This document shows, piece after piece, positions 24,142 through 33,638 of a stretch of 64,000 bases of DNA (position 1 is the stretch's first letter; each line of letters starts with the position of its first letter). A program made the translations under genes and the position numbers. The stretch is taken from assembly GCF_036169555.1 (NCBI RefSeq), contig NZ_CP108032.1, positions 2,294,001 to 2,358,000 of the forward strand, given 5' to 3'. The stretch comes from Streptomyces sp. NBC_00306. Its GTDB lineage: Bacteria; Actinomycetota; Actinomycetes; Streptomycetales; Streptomycetaceae. Below the pieces are notes generated by a model. The model was given only the letters and a program-made list of their open reading frames with translations. It was not told the DNA's origin and did no database searches.

Positions 24142-25332
24142 CTAGGGCTTGCGCAGCAGGGTGACGACCGCCGCCCCGCCCAGGCCGATGTTGTGGGCCA
24201 GCCCCACCCGCGCGCCCTCGACCTGACGCCTGCCCGCCTCGCCCCGCAGCTGCCAGGTCAGCTCGGCGGCCTGCGCGAGGCCGGTAGCGCCCAGGGGGTG
24301 CCCCTTGGAGATCAGCCCGCCGGACGGATTCACCACCCAGCGCCCGCCGTGGGTGGTCGCGCCGCTCTCCACCAGTTTTCCGGACTCGCCGTCCGGGCAC
24401 ATGCCGAGCGCCTCGTAGGTGAGCAGTTCGTTGACGGAGAAGCAGTCGTGCAGTTCGACGACGTCGACGTCCTCGATCCCCAGGCCGGACCGCTCGTAGG
24501 CGAGGCGGGCGGCGGCCCGGGACATCGGCTTGCCGACGACGTCGATGCAGGAGCCGGAGGCGAAGGACTCCTCGGTGTCGGTGGTCATGGCCTGACCCGC
24601 GATCTCCACGGCCTTCTCGTGCAGCCCGTGTCGGACGACGAACCGCTCGGAGACGACCACGGCCGCTGCCGCGCCGTCCGAGGTGGGTGAGCACTGGAGC
24701 TTGGTCAGCGGGCGGTGGACGGTGCGCGCGGCGAGGATCTCGTCGACGGACCAGACGTCCTGGAACTGGGCGTTGGGATTGTCGGCGGAGTGCCGGTGGT
24801 TCTTGGCGGCGACGGCCGCGAGCTGCCGCTCGGTGGTGCCGTGGCGCTCCATGTGTTCCCGGGCGGCGTTGCCGAAGATCTGCGCGGTGGGCGGTGTCGC
24901 CTCGAAGCCGTGGGCCGCGGCCATGATCCCGTAGTGCCGCGCGACGGGCGAGGACGCGAAGTCCCCGCCGTCCGCCCCGGCCCCGAGCGCGCCGCGGGCC
25001 ATCTTCTCGAAGCCGAGGGCGAGAACGCAGTCGCTGATGCCGCCCTCGACGAACTGCCGCGCCATCATCAGGGCCGTGGAGCCGGTGGCGCAGTTGTTGT
25101 TGACGTTGTAGACGGGGACGCCGGTGAGCCCGATCGCGTAGACCGCGCGCTGGGCGGCCGTCGACGCCTGGAAGCAGTGGCCGACGGGGGCCTGTTCGAC
25201 GTCCTCGTACGCGACCTGGGCATCGGCGAGGGCCTTGGTGCCCGCCTCCTCGGCCATGTCCCAGTACTGCCAGGCGCGGGTGCCGGGCTTCTCGAACTTC
25301 GTCATACCGACGCCGACGATGTAGCTCTTCAC
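24142..25332 (-). CDS. ltp1: Ltp1-like thiolase/lipid-transfer protein
   Basis: A 396-residue SCP-x type thiolase-fold protein. The nucleophile Cys is in 'NVNNNCATGSTALM', followed by 'LTKLQCSPTSDGAAAAVV', 'ELHDCFSVNELLTYEALG' and the C-terminal 'GHPLGATGLAQ...NIGLGGAAVV'. The pattern matches mycobacterial Ltp1 closely; relatives such as Ltp2 act as retro-aldolases in sterol side-chain shortening. The Cys-His set for a thiolase is present. GTG 25332 has AAGGAG six bases upstream and lies 11 bases after the stop of the FadE34-like gene, so the two form an operon. Confidence 0.88.
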   Translation of the reverse strand: MKSYIVGVGMTKFEKPGTRAWQYWDMAEEAGTKALADAQVAYEDVEQAPVGHCFQASTAAQRAVYAIGLTGVPVYNVNNNCATGSTALMMARQFVEGGISDCVLALGFEKMARGALGAGADGGDFASSPVARHYGIMAAAHGFEATPPTAQIFGNAAREHMERHGTTERQLAAVAAKNHRHSADNPNAQFQDVWSVDEILAARTVHRPLTKLQCSPTSDGAAAAVVVSERFVVRHGLHEKAVEIAGQAMTTDTEESFASGSCIDVVGKPMSRAAARLAYERSGLGIEDVDVVELHDCFSVNELLTYEALGMCPDGESGKLVESGATTHGGRWVVNPSGGLISKGHPLGATGLAQAAELTWQLRGEAGRRQVEGARVGLAHNIGLGGAAVVTLLRKP

Positions 25333-25343
25333 AGCGTGCTCCT

Positions 25344-27509
25344 TCAGTCCCGGGGAAGGCCGAGGATGCGCTCGGCGACGACGTTGAGCTGGACCTGGGT
25401 GGTGCCGCCGGCGATGGTCAGGCAGCGCGACATCAGCAGTTCGCGCACCGCCGCCTCCCCCGGCCCCTCGCACACCGAGCCGTCGGGCCCGAGGAGTTCC
25501 AGGGCCAGTTCGGCGGTCTTCTGCTGGTGCAGGGTCTGGACGAGTTTGCGTACGGAGGCGCCCGCGCCCGGTTCGAGTCCGGACACCTGCCGCATCGTCG
25601 TCCGCAGGGCGAGGCAGCCGAGTGCGTGCGCCTCGGCGGCCAGCGCCCCGACGCGGGCGCGGTACGCGTCGTCGAGGCCGGACGCGCGGGCCAGCAGGGC
25701 TTCGAGGCCGGTGCCGAAGGTGAGCTGGTCCGCCATGTGGACGCGTTCGTTGCCGAGGGTGTTGCGCGCGACCCGCCAGCCGTCGTCCACGGCACCGACG
25801 ACGGCGTCGTCCGGCAGCAACGCGCCGTCGAACCACACCTCGTTGAAGAGGGAGTCGCCGGTGATCTCCTTCAGCGGGCGGATGTCGATGCCGTCGGTGT
25901 GCTTCATGTCGACGACGAAGTAGGTCAGGCCCCGGTGCTTGGGCGCCGTGGGGTCCGTACGCGCCAGCAGGATGCCGTGGTCGGCCCGGCCGGCGGCACT
26001 CGTCCACACCTTCTGGCCGGTGACGCGCCAGCCGCCGTCGACCCGCTCGGCCTTCGTCCGCAGCGACGCCAGGTCGGATCCCGCTCCCGGCTCGCTGAAG
26101 AGCTGGCACCACCGGAGGTCGCCGCGCAGCGTCGGCAGCAGATAGCGCTCCTTCTGGGCGTCGGTGCCGTACGCGATCAGCGACGGAACCACCCAGGCCG
26201 CGATGGACAGTCCGCTGATCGCCACGCCCGCGTCGGCCAGTTCCTGCTGCACGGCGAGCTGCTGCACCGGTCCGGCGCCCCGCCCGTACGGCGGTGGCAG
26301 ATGCGGGGCGGCGAGGCCGGTGGGCGCGAGGGCGCGGCGGGCGGCGTGCGGGGAGAGCCCACGGACCGCCTCGATTGCCGCGCGTACGTCGTCACGGTGG
26401 GCCCGTGCCTCTCCGGGCAGTTCGAGGCGCAGTGCACGCCGTACCCCGCCGGCGGCCAGACGTACGGCCCGCTGCCGGTGACTGTCGCCCGGCCCGAGCA
26501 GCTGGCGTGCCACGAGTGCGCGGCGCAGATACAGATGCGCGTCGTGCTCCCAGGTGAAGCCGATGCCGCCGAGGATCTGGATGCAGTCCTTGGCGCAGGT
26601 GTACGCGGCGTCCAGCGCGGTGGCGGCGGCGAGCGCGGCGACCAGCCCGAGCGCCTCGGGCTCGTCCCGGGCGGCGCGGGCCGCGTCCCAGGTGAGGGCC
26701 CGTGCCTGTTCGAGGCGGATGAGCATGTCGGCGCACAGGTGCTTGATCCCCTGGAACTGCCCGATGGGCCGGCCGAACTGTTCGCGCACGCCCGCGTGCT
26801 CGGTGGCGGTCTCCAGGGCGCGGGAGGCCACTCCGCAGGCCTCGGCCGCGAGAAGCACGGCCGCCAGGTCGCCGACGAGCGGCCCGGGGACGTCCAGGAC
26901 GCGCTGCCCGGGGACGAGGACGTGATGCGCGGCCACCTCGGCGGTCGGCCGGGTCGGGTCGGCGCTGTCGTGGGCGCGTACGGCGAGGGCCTGCGCGTCC
27001 ACCGCCGTCCACACCGTGCCGTGCCCCGACTCCGCGGCGAGCAGCAGGAGATCGGCCTGTGCTCCGGCGAGGACGGGCGGGGCGGAGCCGTCGATCCGCA
27101 CTGCTCCGTCGCCGGCCGGGACGGCGGTGAGGGTGCCGGCGCCGAGAGCGACGGAGGCGATCCGGCGGCCGTCGGCGAGCGCGCGGACGAGGTCGTGCCG
27201 GCCGGCGCGGCCGAGCACTTCGGCGGCGAGTGCGTTCATCACGTACGGCCCGGGGAGCAGGGCGCGGCCGGCCTCCTCCAGGACGACGGCCAGATCGACG
27301 AGGGAGCCGCCGCCCCCGCCGTGCTCCTCGGGCAGATGCACACCGAGGAGCCCCTGACCCGCCGCACCGTCCCAGTGCCCGGGCCTGCCGAGTCCGCCGG
27401 AGGGCACGTCGAGCAGCTTCCGCACCTCCCCGGGAGGCACGGCGCGCGCCAGCCAGCCGCGCACGGAGGCGGCCAACTCCCGTTCTTCGTGCGTGATTCC
27501 GATGCCCAT
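25344..27509 (-). CDS. fadE34: FadE34-like fused double acyl-CoA dehydrogenase
   Basis: A 721-residue protein made of two acyl-CoA dehydrogenase halves: residues 1-370 ('GVHLPEEHGGGGGS', 'REQFGRPIGQFQGIKH', 'CIQILGGIGFTWEH') and 390-721 ('FSEPGAGSDLASLRT', 'VTGQKVWTSAA', 'AGGTTQVQLNVVAERILG'). Mycobacterial FadE34 (ChsE3), encoded beside kstR, has the same fused build and length (~711) and oxidises steroid side-chain acyl-CoAs. Here the first half lacks a clear catalytic Glu region in the usual place and the second ends in the flavin-binding segment. ATG 27509 follows a KstR box by only 11 bases. Confidence 0.9.
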   Translation of the reverse strand: MGIGITHEERELAASVRGWLARAVPPGEVRKLLDVPSGGLGRPGHWDGAAGQGLLGVHLPEEHGGGGGSLVDLAVVLEEAGRALLPGPYVMNALAAEVLGRAGRHDLVRALADGRRIASVALGAGTLTAVPAGDGAVRIDGSAPPVLAGAQADLLLLAAESGHGTVWTAVDAQALAVRAHDSADPTRPTAEVAAHHVLVPGQRVLDVPGPLVGDLAAVLLAAEACGVASRALETATEHAGVREQFGRPIGQFQGIKHLCADMLIRLEQARALTWDAARAARDEPEALGLVAALAAATALDAAYTCAKDCIQILGGIGFTWEHDAHLYLRRALVARQLLGPGDSHRQRAVRLAAGGVRRALRLELPGEARAHRDDVRAAIEAVRGLSPHAARRALAPTGLAAPHLPPPYGRGAGPVQQLAVQQELADAGVAISGLSIAAWVVPSLIAYGTDAQKERYLLPTLRGDLRWCQLFSEPGAGSDLASLRTKAERVDGGWRVTGQKVWTSAAGRADHGILLARTDPTAPKHRGLTYFVVDMKHTDGIDIRPLKEITGDSLFNEVWFDGALLPDDAVVGAVDDGWRVARNTLGNERVHMADQLTFGTGLEALLARASGLDDAYRARVGALAAEAHALGCLALRTTMRQVSGLEPGAGASVRKLVQTLHQQKTAELALELLGPDGSVCEGPGEAAVRELLMSRCLTIAGGTTQVQLNVVAERILGLPRD

Positions 27510-27519
27510 GGGCGGCAGA

Positions 27520-28282
<763 letters not shown>

Positions 28283-28305
28283 CCGGCCCGGCTAGCATCG
28301 CGAAC

Positions 28306-29265
28306 GTGTCGTACGACGAGAACCAGCACTCCCCCCGCCCGCGCCGCACCCTTGGCACCCTCACCATCGTGATCGCCGCTCTGGTGCCGAGCGCCCTGGC
28401 GGGCTGGCTGGTCTGGCTGGCGATGAGCGGTCCGGACGACAGCGAGCCGCCGAAGGTGCTGCCGCTGCCGAGCGGGCGGACCACCGTGGGCAAGCCGGGA
28501 CCGGACGCCTCCGACACCCCCTCGCCGACCCCGCCGGCCACCTCGGCGCCCGCCCCGACCCCCTCCGCGCCTCCGAAGGGCGGCGGGGCAGGACCGCTCG
28601 CCGGAAAGGTCGTCGTCGTCGACCCGGGACACAATCCCGGCAACTTCAAGCACACGTCCGAGATCAACAAGCTCGTGGACATCGGAACCAACCGCAAGGA
28701 ATGCGACACAACGGGTACGTCCACCAATGACGGCTACACCGAAGCCGCATTCACCCGTGATGTTTCACAACGTCTTCGCACTCTGCTGGAAAAGCAGGGC
28801 GCAACGGTCGAATTCACCCATGACAACGACCGGGCGTTCGGTCCCTGCGTCGACGAGCGGGCCAGGATCGGCAACAAGGCGAAGGCGGACGCGGTCGTCT
28901 CCGTCCACGCCGACGGCTCGGCCGCGGGCAATCGCGGCTTCCATGTGATCCTTCCTGCCCTGGTCAGCGCGGGTGGCGCGGACACCACCGCGATCGTCGG
29001 CCCGTCCCGCGACCTCGGCGAGCGCATCGCCGGAAAGTTCGTCCGGGCGACCGGAAGCGCACCCTCCAACTATGTCGGTGACGGTACGGCGTTGGACGTG
29101 CGGAAGGATCTCGGTGGTCTCAATCTGTCCACCGTGCCCAAAGTGTTCATCGAATGCGGCAATATGCGTGACGCACAGGACGCGGCACTTCTGACAAGCT
29201 CCGGCTGGCGTCAGAAGGCGGCGCAGGGAATCGCGGACGGCATCGGCAGCTACCTCACGAGGTAA
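28306..29265 (+). CDS. N-acetylmuramoyl-L-alanine amidase (Amidase_3), membrane-anchored
   Basis: A 319-residue cell-wall hydrolase. A cytoplasmic N-terminus is followed by one membrane helix (about residues 20-42), a Pro/Ser/Thr-rich wall-spanning linker (50-95) and a zinc-dependent amidase domain. Zinc ligands and catalytic residues are visible in 'VVDPGHNPGN', 'DGYTEAAFTRDV' and 'SVHADGS'; 'FIECGNMRDAQDA' carries the catalytic Glu. It cleaves the bond between muramic acid and the stem peptide. The GTG at 28306 lies about ten bases after a TAGCAT -10-like box, so the message may be leaderless. Confidence 0.92.
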   Translation: MSYDENQHSPRPRRTLGTLTIVIAALVPSALAGWLVWLAMSGPDDSEPPKVLPLPSGRTTVGKPGPDASDTPSPTPPATSAPAPTPSAPPKGGGAGPLAGKVVVVDPGHNPGNFKHTSEINKLVDIGTNRKECDTTGTSTNDGYTEAAFTRDVSQRLRTLLEKQGATVEFTHDNDRAFGPCVDERARIGNKAKADAVVSVHADGSAAGNRGFHVILPALVSAGGADTTAIVGPSRDLGERIAGKFVRATGSAPSNYVGDGTALDVRKDLGGLNLSTVPKVFIECGNMRDAQDAALLTSSGWRQKAAQGIADGIGSYLTR

Positions 29266-29414
29266 GTCCCGATACCGGGCAGACGACCGGATCGGCCAGA
29301 CGATAGATTCATCCCTACGATGGGGAGTCACCCCCGAGCTCCGCGTTGTGCACACCGCCGAACCGGCGGCAGCGACGACCGCCCCGATGAGACGACCGAC
29401 GAAGGACTTTTCAC

Positions 29415-30242
29415 GTGAACATCCGCTCCCTCACTCGAGGCGACGGCGTGGTGATCGGAGCAGCGGTGTTGCTGTTCATCGCCTCGTTCCTCGACACATT
29501 CGACTGCTCGGGCAACAACTGTGACGACGTACCGACCGCCTGGGACAACGGGACCCTGCTCCTGGGTGTCTACCTGGCCGGCATCATCGCGGCGGTGCTG
29601 ATCGCTCTCTCGCACGCGCTGCCCCAGCCGCCGAAGGTCATCGGACTGGACCTCGGCCAGGTCGGCGTCGCGCTGGCGGTCTTCACCGCGTGGACCGCGA
29701 TCGGCGCGATCTTCGACCCGGCAGGCCCGCTGGACTTCGGCGAGAGCGTGGACGCGGGCGTCGGCCTGATCCTCGGCTTCATCGCCGCTCTCGTTCTCGC
29801 GGCCGGCGCCGTGTGCTCGCTGATCGTGCCCGCCTTCCGGGCCCCGCTCCTCGGCGCCCCGCGTCCCGCCCCCGCTCCCTACGGCGGCCAGCCGCAGGGT
29901 GGTTACGGCTACCCGGGTGCCCAGCAGCAGCCGTACGGCGCGCAGCCCGGCCAGCCCCAGCAGCCCTACGGTGGTCAGCCGCAGCCCGGGCAGCCGCAGG
30001 CGGGGCAGCCCCAGCCCGGTCCGGCCGCGCCGCAGTCCGGTGCCGAGTTCACGCCGTTCTGGTTCGCGGTGCCGGTGGCCCGCCCGCTGTACGGCGAGGA
30101 CGGTTCGCCGACCCCGATCGCCGAGCTCGCGCCCGGCACCTGGTACCTCGCGGTCGAGCAGCGCGGTCCCGGCCTGATCGCCCAGACGCAGGACGGCCGC
30201 CGCGGCGTGCTCCAGGACACCTCGGGCATCCAGCGCGGCTGA
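29415..30242 (+). CDS. membrane protein with Gln/Pro/Gly-rich repeat and C-terminal SH3-like domain
   Basis: A 275-residue protein with four membrane helices in the first 140 residues. A Gly/Gln/Pro/Tyr-rich segment follows ('PYGGQPQGGYGYPG', repeated units of QPQPGQPQ) to about residue 212, and the C-terminal ~60 residues are soluble ('WYLAVEQRGPGLIAQTQDGRRGVL'). It resembles DUF5336-type actinobacterial membrane proteins. GTG 29415 with AAGGA upstream. A strong terminator follows directly. The function is unknown. Confidence 0.82.
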   Translation: MNIRSLTRGDGVVIGAAVLLFIASFLDTFDCSGNNCDDVPTAWDNGTLLLGVYLAGIIAAVLIALSHALPQPPKVIGLDLGQVGVALAVFTAWTAIGAIFDPAGPLDFGESVDAGVGLILGFIAALVLAAGAVCSLIVPAFRAPLLGAPRPAPAPYGGQPQGGYGYPGAQQQPYGAQPGQPQQPYGGQPQPGQPQAGQPQPGPAAPQSGAEFTPFWFAVPVARPLYGEDGSPTPIAELAPGTWYLAVEQRGPGLIAQTQDGRRGVLQDTSGIQRG

Positions 30243-30259
30243 TCCGCCCGTTGGCCCGA

Positions 30260-30298
30260 CCGGCGGCCCCCCGCCCTTCCCGGGCGGGGGGCCGCCGG
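30260..30298. terminator. strong hairpin terminator
   Basis: Perfect 17-bp stem CCGGCGGCCCCCCGCCC with a five-base loop, placed 17 bases after the stop of the membrane-protein gene and just before the operator of the LLM oxidoreductase gene. Confidence 0.85.
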
Positions 30299-30303
30299 CG
30301 TAT

Positions 30304-30320
30304 TCTGACGCACCGTCAGA
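30304..30320. promoter_or_regulatory. TCTGACG-n3-CGTCAGA dyad, site 3
   Basis: TCTGACGCACCGTCAGA is a perfect dyad with seven-base arms (eight when the flanking T and A are counted). It lies 33 bases upstream of the LLM oxidoreductase start, without a neighbouring KstR box. Confidence 0.75.
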
Positions 30321-30353
30321 AGTTGTGGGACAAGGCTCCGGAGGGTGTCTGAC

Positions 30354-31364
30354 ATGCGACTCGGACTTGCTCTCGGCTACTGGGGCCGCGGCCCCGACCC
30401 CGGCCATCTCGAACTCGCCCGCGAGGCCGAGCGCCTGGGCTACGACTCGGTGTGGACGTCCGAGGCATGGGGCTCCGACGCCTTCACCCCGCTCACCTGG
30501 ATCGCCGCGCACACCTCGCGCATCCGGCTCGGCACGGCGGTGGCGCAGATGGCCGCCCGCACCCCCACCGCGACCGCGATGCACGCGCTCACCCTGGACC
30601 ACCTGTCCGGCGGACGGATGATGCTCGGTCTCGGTCTGTCGGGACCGCAGGTGGTCGAGGGGTGGTACGGCCGGCCGTTCCCGAGCAGCCCCCTCACCGC
30701 GACCCGCGAGTACATCGACGTCATCCGCCAAGTCCTGCGGCGCGAGGCCCCCGTTGAAATCGACGGGCGCTTCCACGCCCACCCCTACCGCGGCGACGGT
30801 GCCACCGGTCTCGGCAAACCGCTGAAGCCCATCACGCATCCGCTGCGCGCCTCACTGCCCCTGCTGCTCGGGGCCGAGGGGCCGAAGAACATCGCGCAGA
30901 CCACCCGCATCGCCGACGGCTGGCTGCCGCTGTACTGGTCCCCGCTGCGGACCGATGTGTACAAGGCCTCCCTCACGGACCTGCCCGACGGCTTCGTCAT
31001 CGCGCCGATGGCCCGCGCGCAGGTCTGCGACGACCTCGCCGAGGGCCTGCTGCCGGTCAAGATGATGCTCGGCTTCTACATCGGCGGCATGGGCCACGCG
31101 GCCCGCAACTTCCACGCCGATCTGATGGCGCGCATGGGCTACGAGGCCCAGGCCCGTGAGGTCCAGCGGCTGTTCGCGGAGGGCCGGCGCGAGGAGGCGG
31201 TGCACGCGGTGCCGGACGCCTTCGCCGACGAGATCTCGCTCGTGGGGCCGCGCGCACGGATCGCGGAACGCCTGGAGGCGTGGCGGTCCGGACCGGTCAC
31301 CGACCTGCTCGTGACCGCGCCGGATCCGCACACCCTGCGCGTTCTCGCCGAACTCGCCCTGTAG
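30354..31364 (+). CDS. LLM class F420-dependent oxidoreductase
   Basis: A 336-residue luciferase-like TIM barrel enzyme. 'LGLALGYWGRGPDPGHLELAREAERLGYDSVWTSEAWG' at the start and 'FTPLTWIAAHTSRIRLGTAVAQM' are typical of F420-dependent members. It resembles mycobacterial Rv3520c, which lies within the KstR-controlled sterol locus, so a role in redox steps of the same catabolism is plausible. The substrate is unknown. ATG 30354; GGAGGG upstream. The 17-bp dyad just upstream links it to the two P450s, FadE34 and the aldehyde dehydrogenase. Confidence 0.88.
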   Translation: MRLGLALGYWGRGPDPGHLELAREAERLGYDSVWTSEAWGSDAFTPLTWIAAHTSRIRLGTAVAQMAARTPTATAMHALTLDHLSGGRMMLGLGLSGPQVVEGWYGRPFPSSPLTATREYIDVIRQVLRREAPVEIDGRFHAHPYRGDGATGLGKPLKPITHPLRASLPLLLGAEGPKNIAQTTRIADGWLPLYWSPLRTDVYKASLTDLPDGFVIAPMARAQVCDDLAEGLLPVKMMLGFYIGGMGHAARNFHADLMARMGYEAQAREVQRLFAEGRREEAVHAVPDAFADEISLVGPRARIAERLEAWRSGPVTDLLVTAPDPHTLRVLAELAL

Positions 31365-31454
31365 CAACGGCTACTGCCGCCCTGCGGGACCTGCTGCGCC
31401 ACGTGTTCGAGAAACAGTGGGTTTCACACGGGCACAAGCGGCAATCCGAGGGCT

Positions 31455-31748
31455 ATGAGTCCTCGTCATCGCACTGGAAGCAACCAGGCCGGGACGGTCA
31501 TAGCGATCGTCGCGGATGTCATGGCCTTCATCCTGGGCCTGTGGATCCTGATGTACCTGCTGGACGCCAACCGCGCCAACGACCTGGTCAACTTCGTCCA
31601 GGACGTGGCCCACTGGCTCGCCGGCTGGTCCTACGACCTGTTCACCTTCGACGAGGCGTGGGCACGCGTCGTCGCCGGATACGGCCTCGCAGCCGTGGTC
31701 TACCTCTTCGTCGGCCATGCCGTGGCCGGCAGGCTGCGCCGCCACTAG
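31455..31748 (+). CDS. small membrane protein
   Basis: A 97-residue protein with two membrane helices (about residues 12-35 and 70-90, 'AIVADVMAFILGLWILMYLL' and 'VVAGYGLAAVVYLFVGHAVAG') and a short amphipathic region between them. No family is recognised. ATG 31455. It lies between the LLM gene and the convergent alpha-toroid operon. Confidence 0.75.
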   Translation: MSPRHRTGSNQAGTVIAIVADVMAFILGLWILMYLLDANRANDLVNFVQDVAHWLAGWSYDLFTFDEAWARVVAGYGLAAVVYLFVGHAVAGRLRRH

Positions 31749-31812
31749 TACACCAGCACACCGTCCACTCGTACCACCAGCACACCGTACGGACAGGGCC
31801 CGGCAACAGGCC

Positions 31813-32910
31813 CTATGCCGTGCAGCAGTCGGGAGCCAGCCCCCGCGGCAGGCGCTCGCCTCCGAAGACCGCGGTGGTCGCCTCGTCCCCCCCGAGCGCG
31901 GCCACCGCGAGGAGCAGGGAGCCCGCCGTCCAGGTGGTGAGTTCCTCCGGCCACACGGCCGGGCTGCCCTCGAAGACGTACCCCGTCCAGTACATACCGC
32001 CCTCGGCCCGCAGATGACCGACGGCCTGAAGGATCTCCAGCGCACGGTCGGACTCGCCCATGACCCACAGGGCCAGGGCGAGTTCGCAGCTCTCGCCGCC
32101 GGTCACCCACGGGTTCGGCAGCACACAGCGCACACCGAGCCCCGGCACGACGAAGTCGTCCCAGTGCTTCTCGATGCGCTCCGACGCCTCCACTCCGGTC
32201 AACGCGCCACCGAGCACCGGGTAGTACCAGTCCATCGAGTAGCGGCTCTTGTCGAGGAAGCGCTCGGGGTGACAGCGGATGGCGTGCGCCAGAGCGCCCG
32301 CCGCCAGCTCCCAGTCGGGCTGCGGCTCCTCGCGCTCCTCGGCGATCGCCAGGGCGCAGCGCAGTGCGTGGTGCACGGACGAACTGCCGGTCAGCAGTGC
32401 GTCGGTGACCGCCGCGCCGCCCTCCTCGGCGGCCTCGCGCTTCCAGCCGATCTGCCCGCCGGGCTGCTGGAGCCGCAGGACGAACTCGATCGCCGCCTGG
32501 ACGCACGGCCACATCCGGTCGAGGAACGCCTCGTCGCCGGTGGCCAGGAAGTGGTGCCAGACGCCGACGGCGACATAGGCGACGAAGTTGGTCTCCCGGC
32601 CGCGGTCGGTCGCCAGGGTGGCGTCCCCGTCGTGGTACGCCGCGTACCAGGAGCCGTCCTCGTTCTGGTGCCGCAGCAGCCAGTCGTAGGCGAGGGAGGC
32701 GGCCTCGTGCTCACCCGCCGCGTCCAGCGCCATGGCGGCCTCGGTGTGGTCCCACGGGTCCAGGTGGTGCCCGCGGAACCAGGGGATCGCCCCGTCCTCG
32801 CGCTGCACGGCGACGATCCCGGCAACGGTCTCGGCGGCCTGTTCGGCGGTGAGCACCCCGGGCAGGACCAGGTGTTCGGTACGGCCGTGGCTGCGCCTGG
32901 GCACAGTCAC
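31813..32910 (-). CDS. alpha/alpha-toroid protein annotated widely as prenyltransferase-like
   Basis: A 365-residue protein built from helical repeats with aromatic and acidic turns ('AIPWFRGHHLDPWDHTEAAMAL', 'NEDGSWYAAYHDGD', 'NPWVTGGESCELALAL', 'GGMYWTGYVFEGSPAVWPEE'). This is the six-hairpin toroid fold shared by terpene cyclases, protein prenyltransferases and several glycoside-cleaving enzymes. The DxDD terpene cyclase motif is absent, and 'DPWDHTE' and 'VWPEE' would suit an acid-base glycosidase site. Last gene of a coupled operon: its GTG overlaps the methyltransferase stop (GTGA). The real reaction is unknown. Confidence 0.8.
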   Translation of the reverse strand: MTVPRRSHGRTEHLVLPGVLTAEQAAETVAGIVAVQREDGAIPWFRGHHLDPWDHTEAAMALDAAGEHEAASLAYDWLLRHQNEDGSWYAAYHDGDATLATDRGRETNFVAYVAVGVWHHFLATGDEAFLDRMWPCVQAAIEFVLRLQQPGGQIGWKREAAEEGGAAVTDALLTGSSSVHHALRCALAIAEEREEPQPDWELAAGALAHAIRCHPERFLDKSRYSMDWYYPVLGGALTGVEASERIEKHWDDFVVPGLGVRCVLPNPWVTGGESCELALALWVMGESDRALEILQAVGHLRAEGGMYWTGYVFEGSPAVWPEELTTWTAGSLLLAVAALGGDEATTAVFGGERLPRGLAPDCCTA

Positions 32911-33638
32911 GCCCCGACCTCCGGGTGGTGCGGCTTGGTCGCATAGGCCACGAAACTCTTGCCGATCAGCGGGTTCAGCGCCTGTTCGGCGAGCCGGGTG
33001 GCCAGCGGCTTCTTCATGATGTCCCAGACGAGCAGCTGGTGGTACGCCTTGACCGGCAGGGCCTTGTCGTTGTCGACGCCGAACGCGCACTTGAGCCACC
33101 AGTAGGGGCTGTGCAGGGCGTGGGCGTGGTGGGTGCCGTACGGCTCCAGACCGGCCTCTTTGATCCTGTCGAGCAGTTCGTCGGCCCGGTAGATGCGGAT
33201 GTGCCCGCCCTCGACCTCGTGGTAGGCGTCGCTGAGGGCCCAGCAGATCTTCTCGGGGCCGTAACGCGGCACCGTGATCGCGATGCGTCCGCCGGGCTTG
33301 AGCACCCGCACCATCTCCGCGAGCACGCCCTTGTCGTCGGGGATGTGCTCCATCACCTCGGAGATGATCACGACGTCGAACGACTCGTCGGGGAAGGGGA
33401 GGTTGAGCGCGTCGCCCTCCATGGCGGTGGCCGTCGCGCCCTGAGGGGCCTCACCGGCCTCCTTCATGGCGGCGAACCACTTGGCGACCTCGCGGATCTC
33501 CTCGCCGTTCTGGTCGAGCGCCACGACCTGCGCGCCACGCCGGTAGCACTCGAACGCATGCCGGCCGGCACCGCATCCGAGGTCCAGGACCCGGTCGCCC
33601 GCGGCGAGCGGGAAGCGGGAGAAGTCGACGGTCAGCAT
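32907..33638 (-). CDS. class I SAM-dependent methyltransferase
   Basis: A 243-residue methyltransferase of the UbiE/Methyltransf_11 type. The SAM site is 'RVLDLGCGAGRHAFE', followed by 'VVALDQNGEEI', 'FDVVIISEVMEHIPDD' and 'VLKPGGRIAITVPR'. The C-terminal ~90 residues form a substrate cap. It overlaps the upstream glycosyltransferase gene by seven bases and the downstream toroid gene by four, so the three products are made together. Confidence 0.9.
   Translation of the reverse strand: MLTVDFSRFPLAAGDRVLDLGCGAGRHAFECYRRGAQVVALDQNGEEIREVAKWFAAMKEAGEAPQGATATAMEGDALNLPFPDESFDVVIISEVMEHIPDDKGVLAEMVRVLKPGGRIAITVPRYGPEKICWALSDAYHEVEGGHIRIYRADELLDRIKEAGLEPYGTHHAHALHSPYWWLKCAFGVDNDKALPVKAYHQLLVWDIMKKPLATRLAEQALNPLIGKSFVAYATKPHHPEVGA

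Noticed and set aside
31813..32910. Terpene cyclase assignment for the toroid protein
   Set aside because: The catalytic DxDD or DDxxD motifs are absent; only the helical-repeat fold is supported.
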